Shown: positions 53,701-61,888 of the stretch, one piece after another
Numbering within the stretch: position 1 is the first letter of the stretch
How the letters are laid out: each line of letters starts with the position of its first letter
Translations under genes and position numbers: made by a program
Origin: CBDDYU01 sp965235655
Lineage (GTDB): Bacteria > Pseudomonadota > Alphaproteobacteria > Pelagibacterales > Pelagibacteraceae
Assembly (NCBI GenBank): GCA_965235655.1
Contig: CBDDYU010000001.1
Span: 396,703 to 460,702, forward strand
Direction: 5' to 3'
Length of the DNA: 64,000 bases
The notes under the pieces: generated by a model
What the model saw: the letters and a program-made list of their open reading frames with translations, nothing else
Database searches by the model: none
Told to the model about the DNA's origin: nothing

Positions 53701-54899
53701 TTAGCTTGTTTAATTGTTGTTGCGTAACCCAATTTATCTAATCTTGCGTAAACAAATGGTTTAAATAATTCTAATGCCATTTTTTTTGGCAATCCGCACT
53801 GATGTAATTTTAATTCTGGTCCAGAAACGATTACTGATCTTCCAGAATAATCAACTCGTTTACCAAGTAAGTTCTGTCTAAATCTTCCTTGTTTTCCTTT
53901 TAGCATTTCAGCTAGTGATTTAAGCGGACGTTTTCCAGTTCCAGTTATAACTCTACCTCTTCGTCCGTTATCAAACAAAGCGTCAACTGACTCTTGCAGC
54001 ATTCGTTTTTCATTTCTAACAATGATATCAGGAGCTCTTAAATCCATTAATCTTCTTAAACGATTATTTCTATTAATTACTCTTCTATACAAATCATTTA
54101 AGTCAGATGTTGCAAATCTACCTCCATCCAAAGGAACAAGTGGTCTAAGCTCAGGTGGAATTACTGGCAGAGTTGTTAAAATCATCCATTCAGCTTTGTT
54201 TCCAGAAGCAATAAAAGATTCAATTAATTTTAATCTTTTTATGGTTCTTTCTTCATTAACTTTAGATGTAATTGTTTTTAAATCTTCTCTTAATCTATCT
54301 CTGTCTGCTTCCATATCTAAGTTAGCTAAACAATCTCTAATAGCAGACGCTCCTATGCCCGCAGTAAACTGATCTTCACCGAACTCCTCTTGGGCCTTTA
54401 AGTATTCTTCTTCGGTAATAATTTGATTTCTATTAAACGGAGTTAATCCTGGTTCAATAACTATAAAATTTTCGTAATAAAGTACTTTTTCTAAATCCTT
54501 TAATTTAAGATCTAAGGATAAAGCAATTCTACTTGGTAACGATTTTAAAAACCATATATGAGAAACTGGAGTTGCAAGATCAATGTGACCCATTCTGTCT
54601 CTTCGTACATTTGATTTTGTTATTTCAGTTCCGCATTTTTCACATATAATTCCTCTGAACTTCATTCCTTTGTACTTGCCACAAAGACACTCGTAATCTT
54701 TTACAGGTCCAAAAATTCTTGCACAAAAAAGACCATCTTTTTCTGGTTTGAAAGTTCTGTAATTGATTGTTTCAGGTTTTTTGATTTCACCAAAAGACCA
54801 TGATTTAATTTTTTCAGGACTAGCAAGGGATATTTTAATTTTAGAAAATACGTCTTTGCTAATTTTTTTGGAAAACAGATTTGAAAGTTCTTTGCTCAT
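50733..54899 (-). CDS. rpoC: RNA polymerase subunit beta'
   Basis: The largest RNA polymerase subunit, 1388 residues and complete. The N-terminal zinc site is CLCGKYKGMKFRGIICEKC, the catalytic Mg site is FNADFDGDQMAVHVP at about residues 457-470, and the trigger-loop region MTLGFRNAF/ARGSAAQMKQLAGMRG is present. The second zinc site CANQKGVCQKCYG lies in the last third. It starts two bases after the rpoB stop and has an Ala/Glu-rich tail. Confidence 0.98.
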   Translation of the reverse strand: MSKELSNLFSKKISKDVFSKIKISLASPEKIKSWSFGEIKKPETINYRTFKPEKDGLFCARIFGPVKDYECLCGKYKGMKFRGIICEKCGTEITKSNVRRDRMGHIDLATPVSHIWFLKSLPSRIALSLDLKLKDLEKVLYYENFIVIEPGLTPFNRNQIITEEEYLKAQEEFGEDQFTAGIGASAIRDCLANLDMEADRDRLREDLKTITSKVNEERTIKRLKLIESFIASGNKAEWMILTTLPVIPPELRPLVPLDGGRFATSDLNDLYRRVINRNNRLRRLMDLRAPDIIVRNEKRMLQESVDALFDNGRRGRVITGTGKRPLKSLAEMLKGKQGRFRQNLLGKRVDYSGRSVIVSGPELKLHQCGLPKKMALELFKPFVYARLDKLGYATTIKQAKKIVEKEKQEVWDILDHVIRQHPVLLNRAPTLHRLGVQAFEPVLTEMKAIQLHPLVTAAFNADFDGDQMAVHVPLSIEAQLEARVLMMSTNNILHPANGKPIIVPSQDMVLGIYYLSQEPLENKDEKPQGYFLNINEIEQAIEYKNIHIHSKIISRFETLDEKGNTIFKKYESTAGRFILANILPKNKDIKFDLINRTLAKKQISEVIDKVFRFCGQKETVIFCDSLMTLGFRNAFKAGISFGKDDLVIPESKKNIIRDAKKLVEEYENQYAEGLITKGEKYNKVIDQWSKCTDKIASEMMSIISTPKKDKEGKIQNNSVFMMADSGARGSAAQMKQLAGMRGLMAKPSGEIIETPIISNFKEGLTILEYFTSTHGARKGLADTALKTANSGYLTRRLCDVSQDVIISSLDCGNDKPITIGEIIEGGNVLVSLAERALGRYAAEDIKNSLTGEVIVKKKQMIDEEKCDLIESAGVKNCKVYSVITCANQKGVCQKCYGRDLARGIPVSVGECVGMIAAQSIGEPGTQLTMRTFHVGGTASFKEDSSVIAPESGILKLSSKNLVEDSSKNLIVMGRNMELTIEKDGYLKASYKVPYGTKLFVKPDQEVKKNQKICEWDPYTLPVIAETAGIVNYVDLVDGASISDKTDEATGISSKIVLDWRSQSKNLDLKPRITLRDKNDEVVKKADGNEARYYLSPETILSVADGSKVNAGDVLARLPKATSKTKDITGGLPRVAELFEARKPKDGAIIAENSGKIIFGKEIRGKQKITIQGDDGIESNYLIPKGKQINFNPGESISKGEYLLDGSPATHDILKILGIEYLTEYFVNEVQGVYRLQGVVINDKHIEVILRQMLRKVDIKEPGDSNYLLGEVVDKIDVINENLELKKAGKKQIGFEPVLLGITKASLQTKSFISAASFQETTRVLTDAAIKGKSDDLYGLKENVIVGRLIPAGSGMSRIRLNEVAHQKDIELQEKLKNKKVETVEEAAQ

Positions 54900-54901
54900 A
54901 A

Positions 54902-57490
54902 TTAATTTAACTCCAAGTTTAATGCTAAAGATCTAATTTCTTTTACTAAAACGTTAAAGGACTCTGGTATTCCAGACTCAAAATCATCATCACCTTTAAC
55001 AATCGTTTCGTAAACTTTTGTTCTACCTGCAACATCGTCTGATTTAACAGTTAAAATTTCTTGCAAAGTATATGCAGCTCCATACGCCTCTAGAGCCCAG
55101 ACCTCCATTTCACCAAATCTTTGTCCTCCAAACTGAGCTTTTCCACCAAGTGGTTGTTGCGTAACCAAACTGTAAGGACCAGTTGATCTAGCATGAATCT
55201 TATCATCCACCATGTGATAAAGTTTAAGCATATAAATAATTCCAACTGTAACCTCTCTGTCAAATTTCTCTCCAGTCCTTCCGTCATATAAAGCGGTTTG
55301 ACCACTTTCAGGCAGTCCTGCAAATTTCAACATATCAGTTACATCATCAACGCTTGCTCCATCAAATACTGGAGTAGCAATTGGAACACCATGAATTAAA
55401 TTTTTTAGAACTTCATCAAGTTCGTTATTATTTAAATTTTGAATTTCTTTTTCTAATTCTTTATCATTGTAAATGCTGCTTAGTGCATCCTTGGCTTGCG
55501 ATACAGTTTTAATCTTTTTTTGATAATCATTTAACAAAATATTAATTTTTTCTCCAAGTTCAGAGCAAGCCCATCCAAGATGCGTTTCTAAAATTTGACC
55601 AACGTTCATACGGCTTGGAACCCCTAATGGATTTAAAACAATATCAACTGGTTTTCCATTTTCTCTGTATGGCATATCCTCAGCAGGAACAATTCTACTA
55701 ATCACACCTTTATTACCATGTCTTCCAGCCATTTTATCACCGGGCTGTAATTTTCTTTTCATTGCAACGAAAACCTTAACCATTTTCATTACACCAGGTA
55801 ACATCTCGTCACCTCTTTCAATTTTATCAACTTTATCGTCAAAACGAATTTGGATATCTTTTTTTGCTTTAGAATATTGCTCTTTTAAAATTAAAAGGTC
55901 GCTTAATGCTTTATCTGAGTTAACTTTAACTTTAAAAATATCTGATAAAGAAAACTCTTTAAGATTTTCTTTGGATACATTTGTGCCTTTTGATATTTTT
56001 TTAAAATCTTCACTTAAAGCGCTGCCATTTAAAATATCAATGGCTCTATCTTTAATATTTAATTCTAAAATTGATTCCTCAGCATTTTTGTCATTTAAAA
56101 CTGATTCAATTTCAGATTTTTCTATCGACAATGCTCTTTCATCTTTTTCAATACCATGTCTATTAAACACTCTTACTTCAACAACTGTTCCACCTGTGCC
56201 AGAAGGCATTTTTAAAGAAGTATCTCTAACGTCAATGGCTTTTTCACCAAATATAGCTCTTAATAATTTTTCTTCAGATGTTACTTTGGTATCTCCTTTT
56301 GGAGTAAGTTTTCCTACCAAAATATCTCCTGGTTTTACATCTGCACCAACATAAACAATTCCAGATTCATCTAAATTTCTTAATGCTTCTTCACTGGTAT
56401 TTGGAATATCTCGAGTAATTTCTTCAGGTCCAAGCTTTGTGTCTCTTGCCATTACTTCATATTCTTCAATATGAATTGACGTAAAGACATCTTCAGACAC
56501 CACTCTTTCAGATATAAGAATAGAATCTTCAAAATTGTATCCAAGCCAAGGCATGAAAGCTACTGTAACGTTTTTACCTAACGCCAGTTCACCGAACTGA
56601 GTAGAGGGTCCGTCTGCAATTACATCACCTGCTTTTACAACATCTCCAACCATCACTAGAGGTCTTTGATTTGTGCAAGTATTTTGGTTTGATCTTTGAA
56701 ATTTTTGTAAGTTATAAATATCAACGCTTGATTTTGTTAAATCTTTTTCCGTTGTTGCTTTAATAACAATTCGTTTTCCATCAATTTTTTCAACAATTCC
56801 ATCTCGTTTTGCAACAAGAGTTGCTCCTGAATCTAATGCAACATCTTTTTCCATTCCAGTTCCAACTAAAGGAGACTCATTTTTAATTAACGGCACAGCT
56901 TGCCTCATCATATTTGATCCCATCAAAGCTCTGTTTGCATCATCATTTTCCAAGAAAGGAATTAATGCAGCAGCAACTGAAACAACCTGCTTAGGTGAAA
57001 CGTCCATGTAATCAATATTTTCTGGCTTAGATAATTCAAATCCTAAATTTTTTCTGCAAGAAACAAGCTCATCTTTAAATGAGTTATCATCATTTAAAAC
57101 AGAGTTTGCTTGAGCTATAGTAAATTTACCCTCTTCCATTGCTGAAAGATGATGAATTTCTTTTGTAACTTTTCCATTTTTCACAACTCGGTAAGGACTT
57201 TCGATAAAACCATATCGATTGACTTTTGAGTAAGTAGCTAAACTATTAATCAATCCAATGTTTGGTCCTTCCGGAGTCTCAATTGGACAAATTCTGCCAT
57301 AATGAGTTGGGTGAACATCTCGAACTTCAAATCCAGCTCTTTCTCTAGTCAATCCTCCTGGTCCTAAAGCAGAAACTCTTCTTTTGTGAGTAATTTCAGC
57401 AAGAGGATTGGTCTGATCCATAAATTGCGATAATTGAGAAGTTCCAAAAAATTCTTTCAAGGAAGCTGCAATTGGTTTTGAATTAATCAA
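54902..57490 (-). CDS. rpoB: RNA polymerase subunit beta, C-terminal fragment (frame-broken rpoB)
   Basis: The largest of three consecutive pieces that together make one RpoB (54902-58980). It begins at residues equivalent to INSKPIAASLKEFFG, immediately before the rifampicin pocket QLSQFMDQTNPLAEITHKRR, and runs to the normal C-terminus near VKEIRSLALNLELN. The rifampicin-pocket residues look wild type. The only possible start in this frame is a TTG at 57490 with no ribosome-binding site. In homologues MPQD(L/M)IN is continuous; here one extra G (57488) separates MPQDL from INSK. See the finding on the two breaks. Confidence 0.93.
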   Translation of the reverse strand: MINSKPIAASLKEFFGTSQLSQFMDQTNPLAEITHKRRVSALGPGGLTRERAGFEVRDVHPTHYGRICPIETPEGPNIGLINSLATYSKVNRYGFIESPYRVVKNGKVTKEIHHLSAMEEGKFTIAQANSVLNDDNSFKDELVSCRKNLGFELSKPENIDYMDVSPKQVVSVAAALIPFLENDDANRALMGSNMMRQAVPLIKNESPLVGTGMEKDVALDSGATLVAKRDGIVEKIDGKRIVIKATTEKDLTKSSVDIYNLQKFQRSNQNTCTNQRPLVMVGDVVKAGDVIADGPSTQFGELALGKNVTVAFMPWLGYNFEDSILISERVVSEDVFTSIHIEEYEVMARDTKLGPEEITRDIPNTSEEALRNLDESGIVYVGADVKPGDILVGKLTPKGDTKVTSEEKLLRAIFGEKAIDVRDTSLKMPSGTGGTVVEVRVFNRHGIEKDERALSIEKSEIESVLNDKNAEESILELNIKDRAIDILNGSALSEDFKKISKGTNVSKENLKEFSLSDIFKVKVNSDKALSDLLILKEQYSKAKKDIQIRFDDKVDKIERGDEMLPGVMKMVKVFVAMKRKLQPGDKMAGRHGNKGVISRIVPAEDMPYRENGKPVDIVLNPLGVPSRMNVGQILETHLGWACSELGEKINILLNDYQKKIKTVSQAKDALSSIYNDKELEKEIQNLNNNELDEVLKNLIHGVPIATPVFDGASVDDVTDMLKFAGLPESGQTALYDGRTGEKFDREVTVGIIYMLKLYHMVDDKIHARSTGPYSLVTQQPLGGKAQFGGQRFGEMEVWALEAYGAAYTLQEILTVKSDDVAGRTKVYETIVKGDDDFESGIPESFNVLVKEIRSLALNLELN

Positions 57491-58205
57491 GATCTTGTGG
57501 CATCACAGTATCAATTTCTACTGATGTCATCTTTTCTTTAATAGCTCGTTCCATTCGAACAAGGCCAATTCTAAATTGATTTTCAACAAGCTCTCCAACT
57601 GATCTAACTCTTCTGTTTCCTAAATGATCAATATCATCCACATCTTCTTTTCCATCTTTAAGACGAAGCATTTTCTCAACAATTTTTAAAATATCTTCTT
57701 TAGTTAACACTGTGTTTTTAGTGTCAATATCAAGGTCTAATTTGCTATTTAACTTAACTCTACCAACATCAGATAAGTCATATCTAGTACTGTTGAAGAA
57801 AAGGTTGTTAAATAAATTTCTCGATGTCTCTACTGTTGGCGGTTCACCAGGTCTAAGAACTCGGTAAATATCCATGCAAGCTTCATCAGAATTATTATTT
57901 TTATCAACTACAAGAGTATTTCTTAAGTATGAACCTATATTTACACCGTCAATGTTTGATAAAAAGAAGCTTTTTATTCCTAGACTTTGCATTCTAGGGA
58001 ATGTTTCAGATGTTATTTCATCACCAGATTCAAATAAAACTTCACCAGTCTTTTCATTAATAATGTCGTTTGCAAAATAACGACCGTATAATTCTTCAAA
58101 ATTAACAATAATATTTTTCAATCCTTCTTTTTGAAGTTTTAGAGCTATAACTGGCGCAACTTTTGTACCTTCTTTTACTACTTTTTTTCCACGAGTCTGC
58201 ATCAA
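57483..58205 (-). CDS. rpoB: RNA polymerase subunit beta, middle fragment (frame-broken rpoB)
   Basis: The middle piece, about 235 residues of RpoB sequence from RGKKVVKEGTKVAPVIA to IDTVMPQDL, where a stop appears two codons after the break. It contains the DVDDIDHLGNRRVRSVGELVENQFR block that is conserved in all beta subunits. The ATG near its 5' end (58202) lies inside sequence that codes for Asp-Ala in the upstream frame, so it is probably not a real start. It overlaps the first fragment by about 100 bases and the last by eight. Confidence 0.9.
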   Translation of the reverse strand: MMQTRGKKVVKEGTKVAPVIALKLQKEGLKNIIVNFEELYGRYFANDIINEKTGEVLFESGDEITSETFPRMQSLGIKSFFLSNIDGVNIGSYLRNTLVVDKNNNSDEACMDIYRVLRPGEPPTVETSRNLFNNLFFNSTRYDLSDVGRVKLNSKLDLDIDTKNTVLTKEDILKIVEKMLRLKDGKEDVDDIDHLGNRRVRSVGELVENQFRIGLVRMERAIKEKMTSVEIDTVMPQDLD

Positions 58206-58980
58206 TTAAATCTGACTTTAGTTTGATGTTTTTATAATTTTCTGGAACAAATTTTGTTTTGCAAGTTGCCTCGCTCGTTACATCGTACTTAACTGGAGCA
58301 TGAAATAAATTTAATAGTTCATCTTTAGGATGACCTAAAGCCATTAAAAGAGTTGTAACTGGAATTTTTCTTTTTCTATCAATTCTAAAATATAAAATAT
58401 CTTTAATATCATATTCTAAATCAAGCCATGAACCTCTGTAAGGAATAACTCTGCAATTAAATAACAATTTTCCACTGGAATGAGATTTTCCTTTATCATG
58501 ATCTAAAAATAAACCAGGACTTCTGTGCATTTGGTTTACAACCACACGATCTGTTCCATTAATTACAAATGTACCTTTGTCCGTCATCAAAGGAACATCG
58601 CTCATGTATACTTCTTGTTCTTTAGCTGAAAGAATTTGTTTGGTTTGAGTTTCTTCATTCACATCATAAGCAACTAGACGTAACGTTACTTTGAGTGGAG
58701 CAGAATAAGTTAAGCCTCTTTGCTTACACTCACCAACATCATATTTTTCTTTTTCAAATCGGTATGAAATATATTCAATAGTTGCAAGACCAGCAAAATC
58801 TTCGATAGGAAATACTTCTCTAAAAACTTTATCTAAACCAGATTTATTTTCAGAATTTAATTTTAAAAAACTATTATAAGAAGATCTTTGAACTTCTATT
58901 AAATCCGGAATTTTTAAAATATTTTCTAACTTACCAAAACTTTTTCTGATCTTTTTTTTATCTGTGAAAGATAAATGCAT
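58102..58980 (-). CDS. rpoB: RNA polymerase subunit beta, N-terminal fragment (frame-broken rpoB)
   Basis: The true start of RpoB (MHLSFTDKKKIRKSFGKL) through the beta1-beta2 lobe, including VYMSDVPLMTDKGTFVINGTDRVVV and LHRSPG-like QMHRSPGLFLDHDKG. Homology in this frame ends at about 58192 (LKSDLIDADS); the remaining 29 codons to the stop at 58102 are out-of-frame reading. The normal reading continues one base later as GKKVVKEGTKV. The gene is 50 bases downstream of rplL. Confidence 0.93.
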   Translation of the reverse strand: MHLSFTDKKKIRKSFGKLENILKIPDLIEVQRSSYNSFLKLNSENKSGLDKVFREVFPIEDFAGLATIEYISYRFEKEKYDVGECKQRGLTYSAPLKVTLRLVAYDVNEETQTKQILSAKEQEVYMSDVPLMTDKGTFVINGTDRVVVNQMHRSPGLFLDHDKGKSHSSGKLLFNCRVIPYRGSWLDLEYDIKDILYFRIDRKRKIPVTTLLMALGHPKDELLNLFHAPVKYDVTSEATCKTKFVPENYKNIKLKSDLIDADSWKKSSKRRYKSCASYSSKTSKRRIEKYYC

Positions 58981-58992
58981 ATATATTTTACG

Positions 58993-59010
58993 ATCTAGTT
59001 TTACCTAGAT
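58993..59010 (-). repeat. small hairpin in the rplL-rpoB gap
   Basis: ATCTAG at 58993-58998 and CTAGAT at 59005-59010 form a six-base-pair stem with a six-base loop, in the middle of the 50-base gap. In enteric bacteria this junction holds an attenuator and a processing site; a similar job is possible but the stem is weak. Confidence 0.3.
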
Positions 59011-59030
59011 TTTAATTACTACTTTTAAAT

Positions 59031-59405
59031 TTATTTTAATTCTATCTTGGCACCAATAGCTGCAAATTTTTTCTGCAACTCTTCAGCATCTTTTTTCGAT
59101 ACACCTTGCTTTAATTCTTTCGGTGCAGCTTCAACAAGATCTTTAGCTTCTTTTAATCCAAGACCTGTAAATGCTCTTACTTCTTTAATTGCTCCAATTT
59201 TATTTTCACCCGCTGATGCTAACACAACAGTAAAATCAGTTTTTTCTTCTGCAGCTTCTCCAGCAGCAGCTCCACCAGCTGCAGCCACAGCTACAGGAGC
59301 AGCAGCAGTAACGCCCCACTTTTCTTCTAATGCTTTTGATAATTCTGCAGCTTCCACTACAGTTAATTTTGATAAATCTTCGATAATTTTATTTAAGTCA
59401 GTCAT
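59031..59405 (-). CDS. rplL: 50S ribosomal protein L7/L12
   Basis: Stalk protein, present in several copies per ribosome. The N-terminal dimerisation domain (IIEDLSKLTVVEAAELSKAL), an Ala-rich hinge (about 34-54) and the factor-binding C-terminal domain with KIGAIKEVRAFTGLGLKEAK are complete at 124 residues. It lies 24 bases after rplJ. Confidence 0.98.
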   Translation of the reverse strand: MTDLNKIIEDLSKLTVVEAAELSKALEEKWGVTAAAPVAVAAAGGAAAGEAAEEKTDFTVVLASAGENKIGAIKEVRAFTGLGLKEAKDLVEAAPKELKQGVSKKDAEELQKKFAAIGAKIELK

Positions 59406-59429
59406 TGTCTTCCCTTTGAGATTTGATGG

Positions 59430-59942
59430 TTAATCTTTTTTTAAACTTTTTGCGTGCGCCAAATTAGCAATTTTTGCGCCAGGTGCAAGCAAAATACTTA
59501 TTAATTGTTGAGCTGGAGTTTGTAAAATTCCTACAATTTTAGCCCTTGCCTCATCCAATGTAGGTAATGTCGCAATTTTAGCTACTTCATCTGGAGCTAA
59601 AACCTTACTATCCATAATTCCACCTACAATTTTCAACATTTCATTTTTCTTTTGAAAGTTAACTAATGTCTTAGCAAGTGAAATCGGATCCTTAGACAAT
59701 GCAACACCAGTTTGTCCTTGGAATAAAGAAATTGCTTCTTCATGCTGAGTATCTTTTAAAGCAATTTTTGTAATTCTATTTTTAGTTACTTTTAATAATG
59801 CGCCAGCTTCACGCATATTTTTTCTTAATTCATCAAGCTGATTAACGTTTAGGCCTTGATAATGATAAATCATCATTGCCGCATTCTCATTTAATGTTTC
59901 TTTTAAAGAATTTACGTAATCTGTTTTTTCTTTTCTATTCAT
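59430..59942 (-). CDS. rplJ: 50S ribosomal protein L10
   Basis: Stalk base that binds L7/L12. MNRKEKTDYVNSLKETLNENAAMMI, GLNVNQLDELRKNMREAGA and NRITKIAL are typical; the C-terminal helix that holds L7/L12 dimers is present in the 170 residues. It follows rplA by one base, so the usual L10 leader between rplA and rplJ is absent. Confidence 0.97.
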   Translation of the reverse strand: MNRKEKTDYVNSLKETLNENAAMMIYHYQGLNVNQLDELRKNMREAGALLKVTKNRITKIALKDTQHEEAISLFQGQTGVALSKDPISLAKTLVNFQKKNEMLKIVGGIMDSKVLAPDEVAKIATLPTLDEARAKIVGILQTPAQQLISILLAPGAKIANLAHAKSLKKD

Positions 59943-59943
59943 T

Positions 59944-60636
59944 TTACAAAGATCCTAAATTAAGTTTTACAGAAGGGCCCATGGAATTTGTTAAGAAAAT
60001 ATTTTTAATATAATTTCCCTTGATTCCTGCTGGCTTTTCTTTTTCAATTACTTCAAAAACTGATTTAAAGTTTTCTATAATTTTTTTATCATCAAAATTT
60101 ACTCTGCCGATTGATAAATTTAAATTTCCATCTTTATCGCATCGAATTTCTACTTTTCCTTTTTTAATATCTTCAACAGCTTTTTTTACATTGGGAGAAA
60201 CTGTTCCGTATTTAGGATTTGGCATAATACCTTTGGGTCCTAAAACTTTTCCCAATTTTCCAACTTTTGACATCATGTCAGGAGTTGCAATTAAAATATC
60301 AAAATTAATTTTACCACTACTAATACTTTCAATTAAATCTTCAGAACCAACTACTTCTGCCCCAGCAGATTTTGCATCTTCTAATTTGTCATTTGGACAT
60401 ATCACTGCAACTTTAATTTTTTTTCCATTTCCATTGGGTAAATCTACTGTTGTTCGTAAAACACTGTCTGGTTTACTTTTATCAACATTTAAGAAAAAAC
60501 ACGCGTCAAAAGACTCTACAAATTTTGCTTTAGATTTTTCTTTAATAATTTTTACTGCATCTTCTAACTTTAATGCATTATTTTTATCAAAGCCTTTGAC
60601 TAATCCCTGATATCTTTTTGATTTTTTTTTGCTCAT
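59944..60636 (-). CDS. rplA: 50S ribosomal protein L1
   Basis: L1-stalk protein and usual repressor of its own operon. FVESFDACFFLNVDKSKPDS, GLVKGFDKNNALKLEDAV and VGKLGKVLGPKGIMPNPKYGT are diagnostic. 230 residues. It overlaps rplK by one base. Confidence 0.98.
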   Translation of the reverse strand: MSKKKSKRYQGLVKGFDKNNALKLEDAVKIIKEKSKAKFVESFDACFFLNVDKSKPDSVLRTTVDLPNGNGKKIKVAVICPNDKLEDAKSAGAEVVGSEDLIESISSGKINFDILIATPDMMSKVGKLGKVLGPKGIMPNPKYGTVSPNVKKAVEDIKKGKVEIRCDKDGNLNLSIGRVNFDDKKIIENFKSVFEVIEKEKPAGIKGNYIKNIFLTNSMGPSVKLNLGSL

Positions 60637-61061
60637 TAATCTTGCACCTGTATTCCCATGGATCTTGCAGATCCTGCAATAATTTTAATAGCAGCTTCAA
60701 TATCCACTGCATTTAAATCTTTCATTTTTGCTTCTGCAATTTTTTTTAACTGATCTTTTGTAATTGTACCTGCAGAAACCCTGCCTGGTTCTTTTGAACC
60801 TGATTTTAATTTCATTGCTTCTTTAATTAAGTGAGAAGCTGGAGGTGTTTTAATAATAAAATCAAATTTCTTATCTTTATAAATGGTAATAACCACTGGA
60901 ACTGGCTGTCCCATAAAATCTTTTGTCTTGTCGTTAAAAGCCTTGCAGAATTCCATAATGTTAATTCCACGTTGACCTAATGCAGGACCAACTGGCGGAG
61001 CTGGATTTGCCTGTCCACCTTTAATTTGTAATTTTAAATAACCTGCAATTTCTTTTGCCAT
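60636..61061 (-). CDS. rplK: 50S ribosomal protein L11
   Basis: GTPase-centre protein, needed for stringent activation of RelA. YLKLQIKGGQANPAPPVGPA, GQRGINIMEFCKAFN and the C-terminal RNA-binding TPPASHLIKEAMKLKSGSKE are diagnostic. 141 residues. It lies three bases after nusG. Confidence 0.98.
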   Translation of the reverse strand: MAKEIAGYLKLQIKGGQANPAPPVGPALGQRGINIMEFCKAFNDKTKDFMGQPVPVVITIYKDKKFDFIIKTPPASHLIKEAMKLKSGSKEPGRVSAGTITKDQLKKIAEAKMKDLNAVDIEAAIKIIAGSARSMGIQVQD

Positions 61062-61064
61062 AAC

Positions 61065-61592
61065 CTATAATTTTTCTACCTGCGTATAATCCAAATCTAC
61101 TGGAGTGGGTCTACCAAATATAGAAACTGACACCTTAAGTCTAGATTTTTCTTCATCGACTTCCTCAATTAACCCATTAAAAGATGCAAATGGACCGTCT
61201 GATACTTTGACTTGCTCGCCAACCGTAAAGATTACTGAATTAGTAGGATTTGAAACACTTTCTTCCATATTTCCAAGAATTTTTTGTACTTCTGCTTCTG
61301 AAATGGGAGATGGTTTTCCTTGAGGTCCTAAAAAACCACTAACTTTCTTTAAGTTTTTAATCAAATGGTAAATTTGATCTGTCATATTTAGCTTAGCTAA
61401 TACATAACCAGGAAAATACTTCTTTTTTACAATTGTTTTTTTTCCTTTTTTAATCTCAGTAACATCCTGCGTTGGTACTAACACTTGATCAAAATGATCA
61501 CTTAAATTTGCAGTTTTTAGCTCTTCTTCTATTTGTTCAGATACTTTTTTTTCAAATCCAGAGTAAGATTGAACAATATACCATTGCATCAT
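61065..61592 (-). CDS. nusG: transcription termination/antitermination protein NusG
   Basis: Processivity factor bridging RNA polymerase to Rho or ribosome. The NGN domain (QWYIVQSYSGFEKKVSEQI) and C-terminal KOW domain (FTVGEQVKVSDGPFASFNGLIEEV) are complete in 175 residues. Two ATGs in tandem, at 61592 and 61589, are equal candidates for the start. It is five bases downstream of secE. Confidence 0.97.
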   Translation of the reverse strand: MMQWYIVQSYSGFEKKVSEQIEEELKTANLSDHFDQVLVPTQDVTEIKKGKKTIVKKKYFPGYVLAKLNMTDQIYHLIKNLKKVSGFLGPQGKPSPISEAEVQKILGNMEESVSNPTNSVIFTVGEQVKVSDGPFASFNGLIEEVDEEKSRLKVSVSIFGRPTPVDLDYTQVEKL

Positions 61593-61597
61593 TAAAA

Positions 61598-61783
61598 TTA
61601 TGCTCCAATCAAAAAGTTAAGACCAAATTTAAAAATTTGATCTAGTAGTAAAAAAAACAAAGAAGCGATTACTGCCATTGCAATAACCGTTACAGAGCCC
61701 ATTAAAGTTTCTTTTCTAGTAGGCCAAGTGATTTTAAAAATCTCTTGCTTAACACTTCTAAAAAAATGAATAGGATTCTGCAT
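61598..61783 (-). CDS. secE: preprotein translocase subunit SecE
   Basis: A 61-residue one-helix SecE, the minimal form. The amphipathic region NPIHFFRSVKQEIFKITWPTRKE with its conserved KxxWPTRxE motif is followed by one membrane helix. It lies 19 bases after tRNA-Trp and opens the secE-nusG-rplKAJL-rpoBC group. Confidence 0.95.
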   Translation of the reverse strand: MQNPIHFFRSVKQEIFKITWPTRKETLMGSVTVIAMAVIASLFFLLLDQIFKFGLNFLIGA

Positions 61784-61802
61784 AATATAAACTAGCTAAA
61801 AC

Positions 61803-61878
61803 TGGCAGGAGTGGAGGGACTTGAACCCACAGCCTCCGGTTTTGGAGACCGGCGCTCTACCAGTTGAGCTACACTCCT
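61803..61878 (-). tRNA. tRNA-Trp (anticodon CCA)
   Basis: A 76-base cloverleaf: acceptor AGGAGTG pairs with CACTCCT, the discriminator is G and CCA is encoded. The anticodon stem CCGGT/ACCGG holds the loop CTCCAAA, anticodon CCA. D- and T-arms are canonical. It lies between tuf and secE, 10 bases from the tuf stop, as in many bacteria. Confidence 0.97.
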
Positions 61879-61888
61879 TTGTAGAGTT

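Noticed and set aside
54902..58980. A genuine three-part RNA polymerase beta subunit
   Set aside because: The internal pieces have no proper start signals, the breaks fall in conserved segments, and single-base changes restore a normal protein; kept only as a remote alternative in the findings.
60020..60610. Open frame of 196 codons on the plus strand opposite rplA
   Set aside because: It lies fully antisense to a conserved ribosomal gene and has no recognisable domain or ribosome-binding site; its length follows from codon bias on the other strand.
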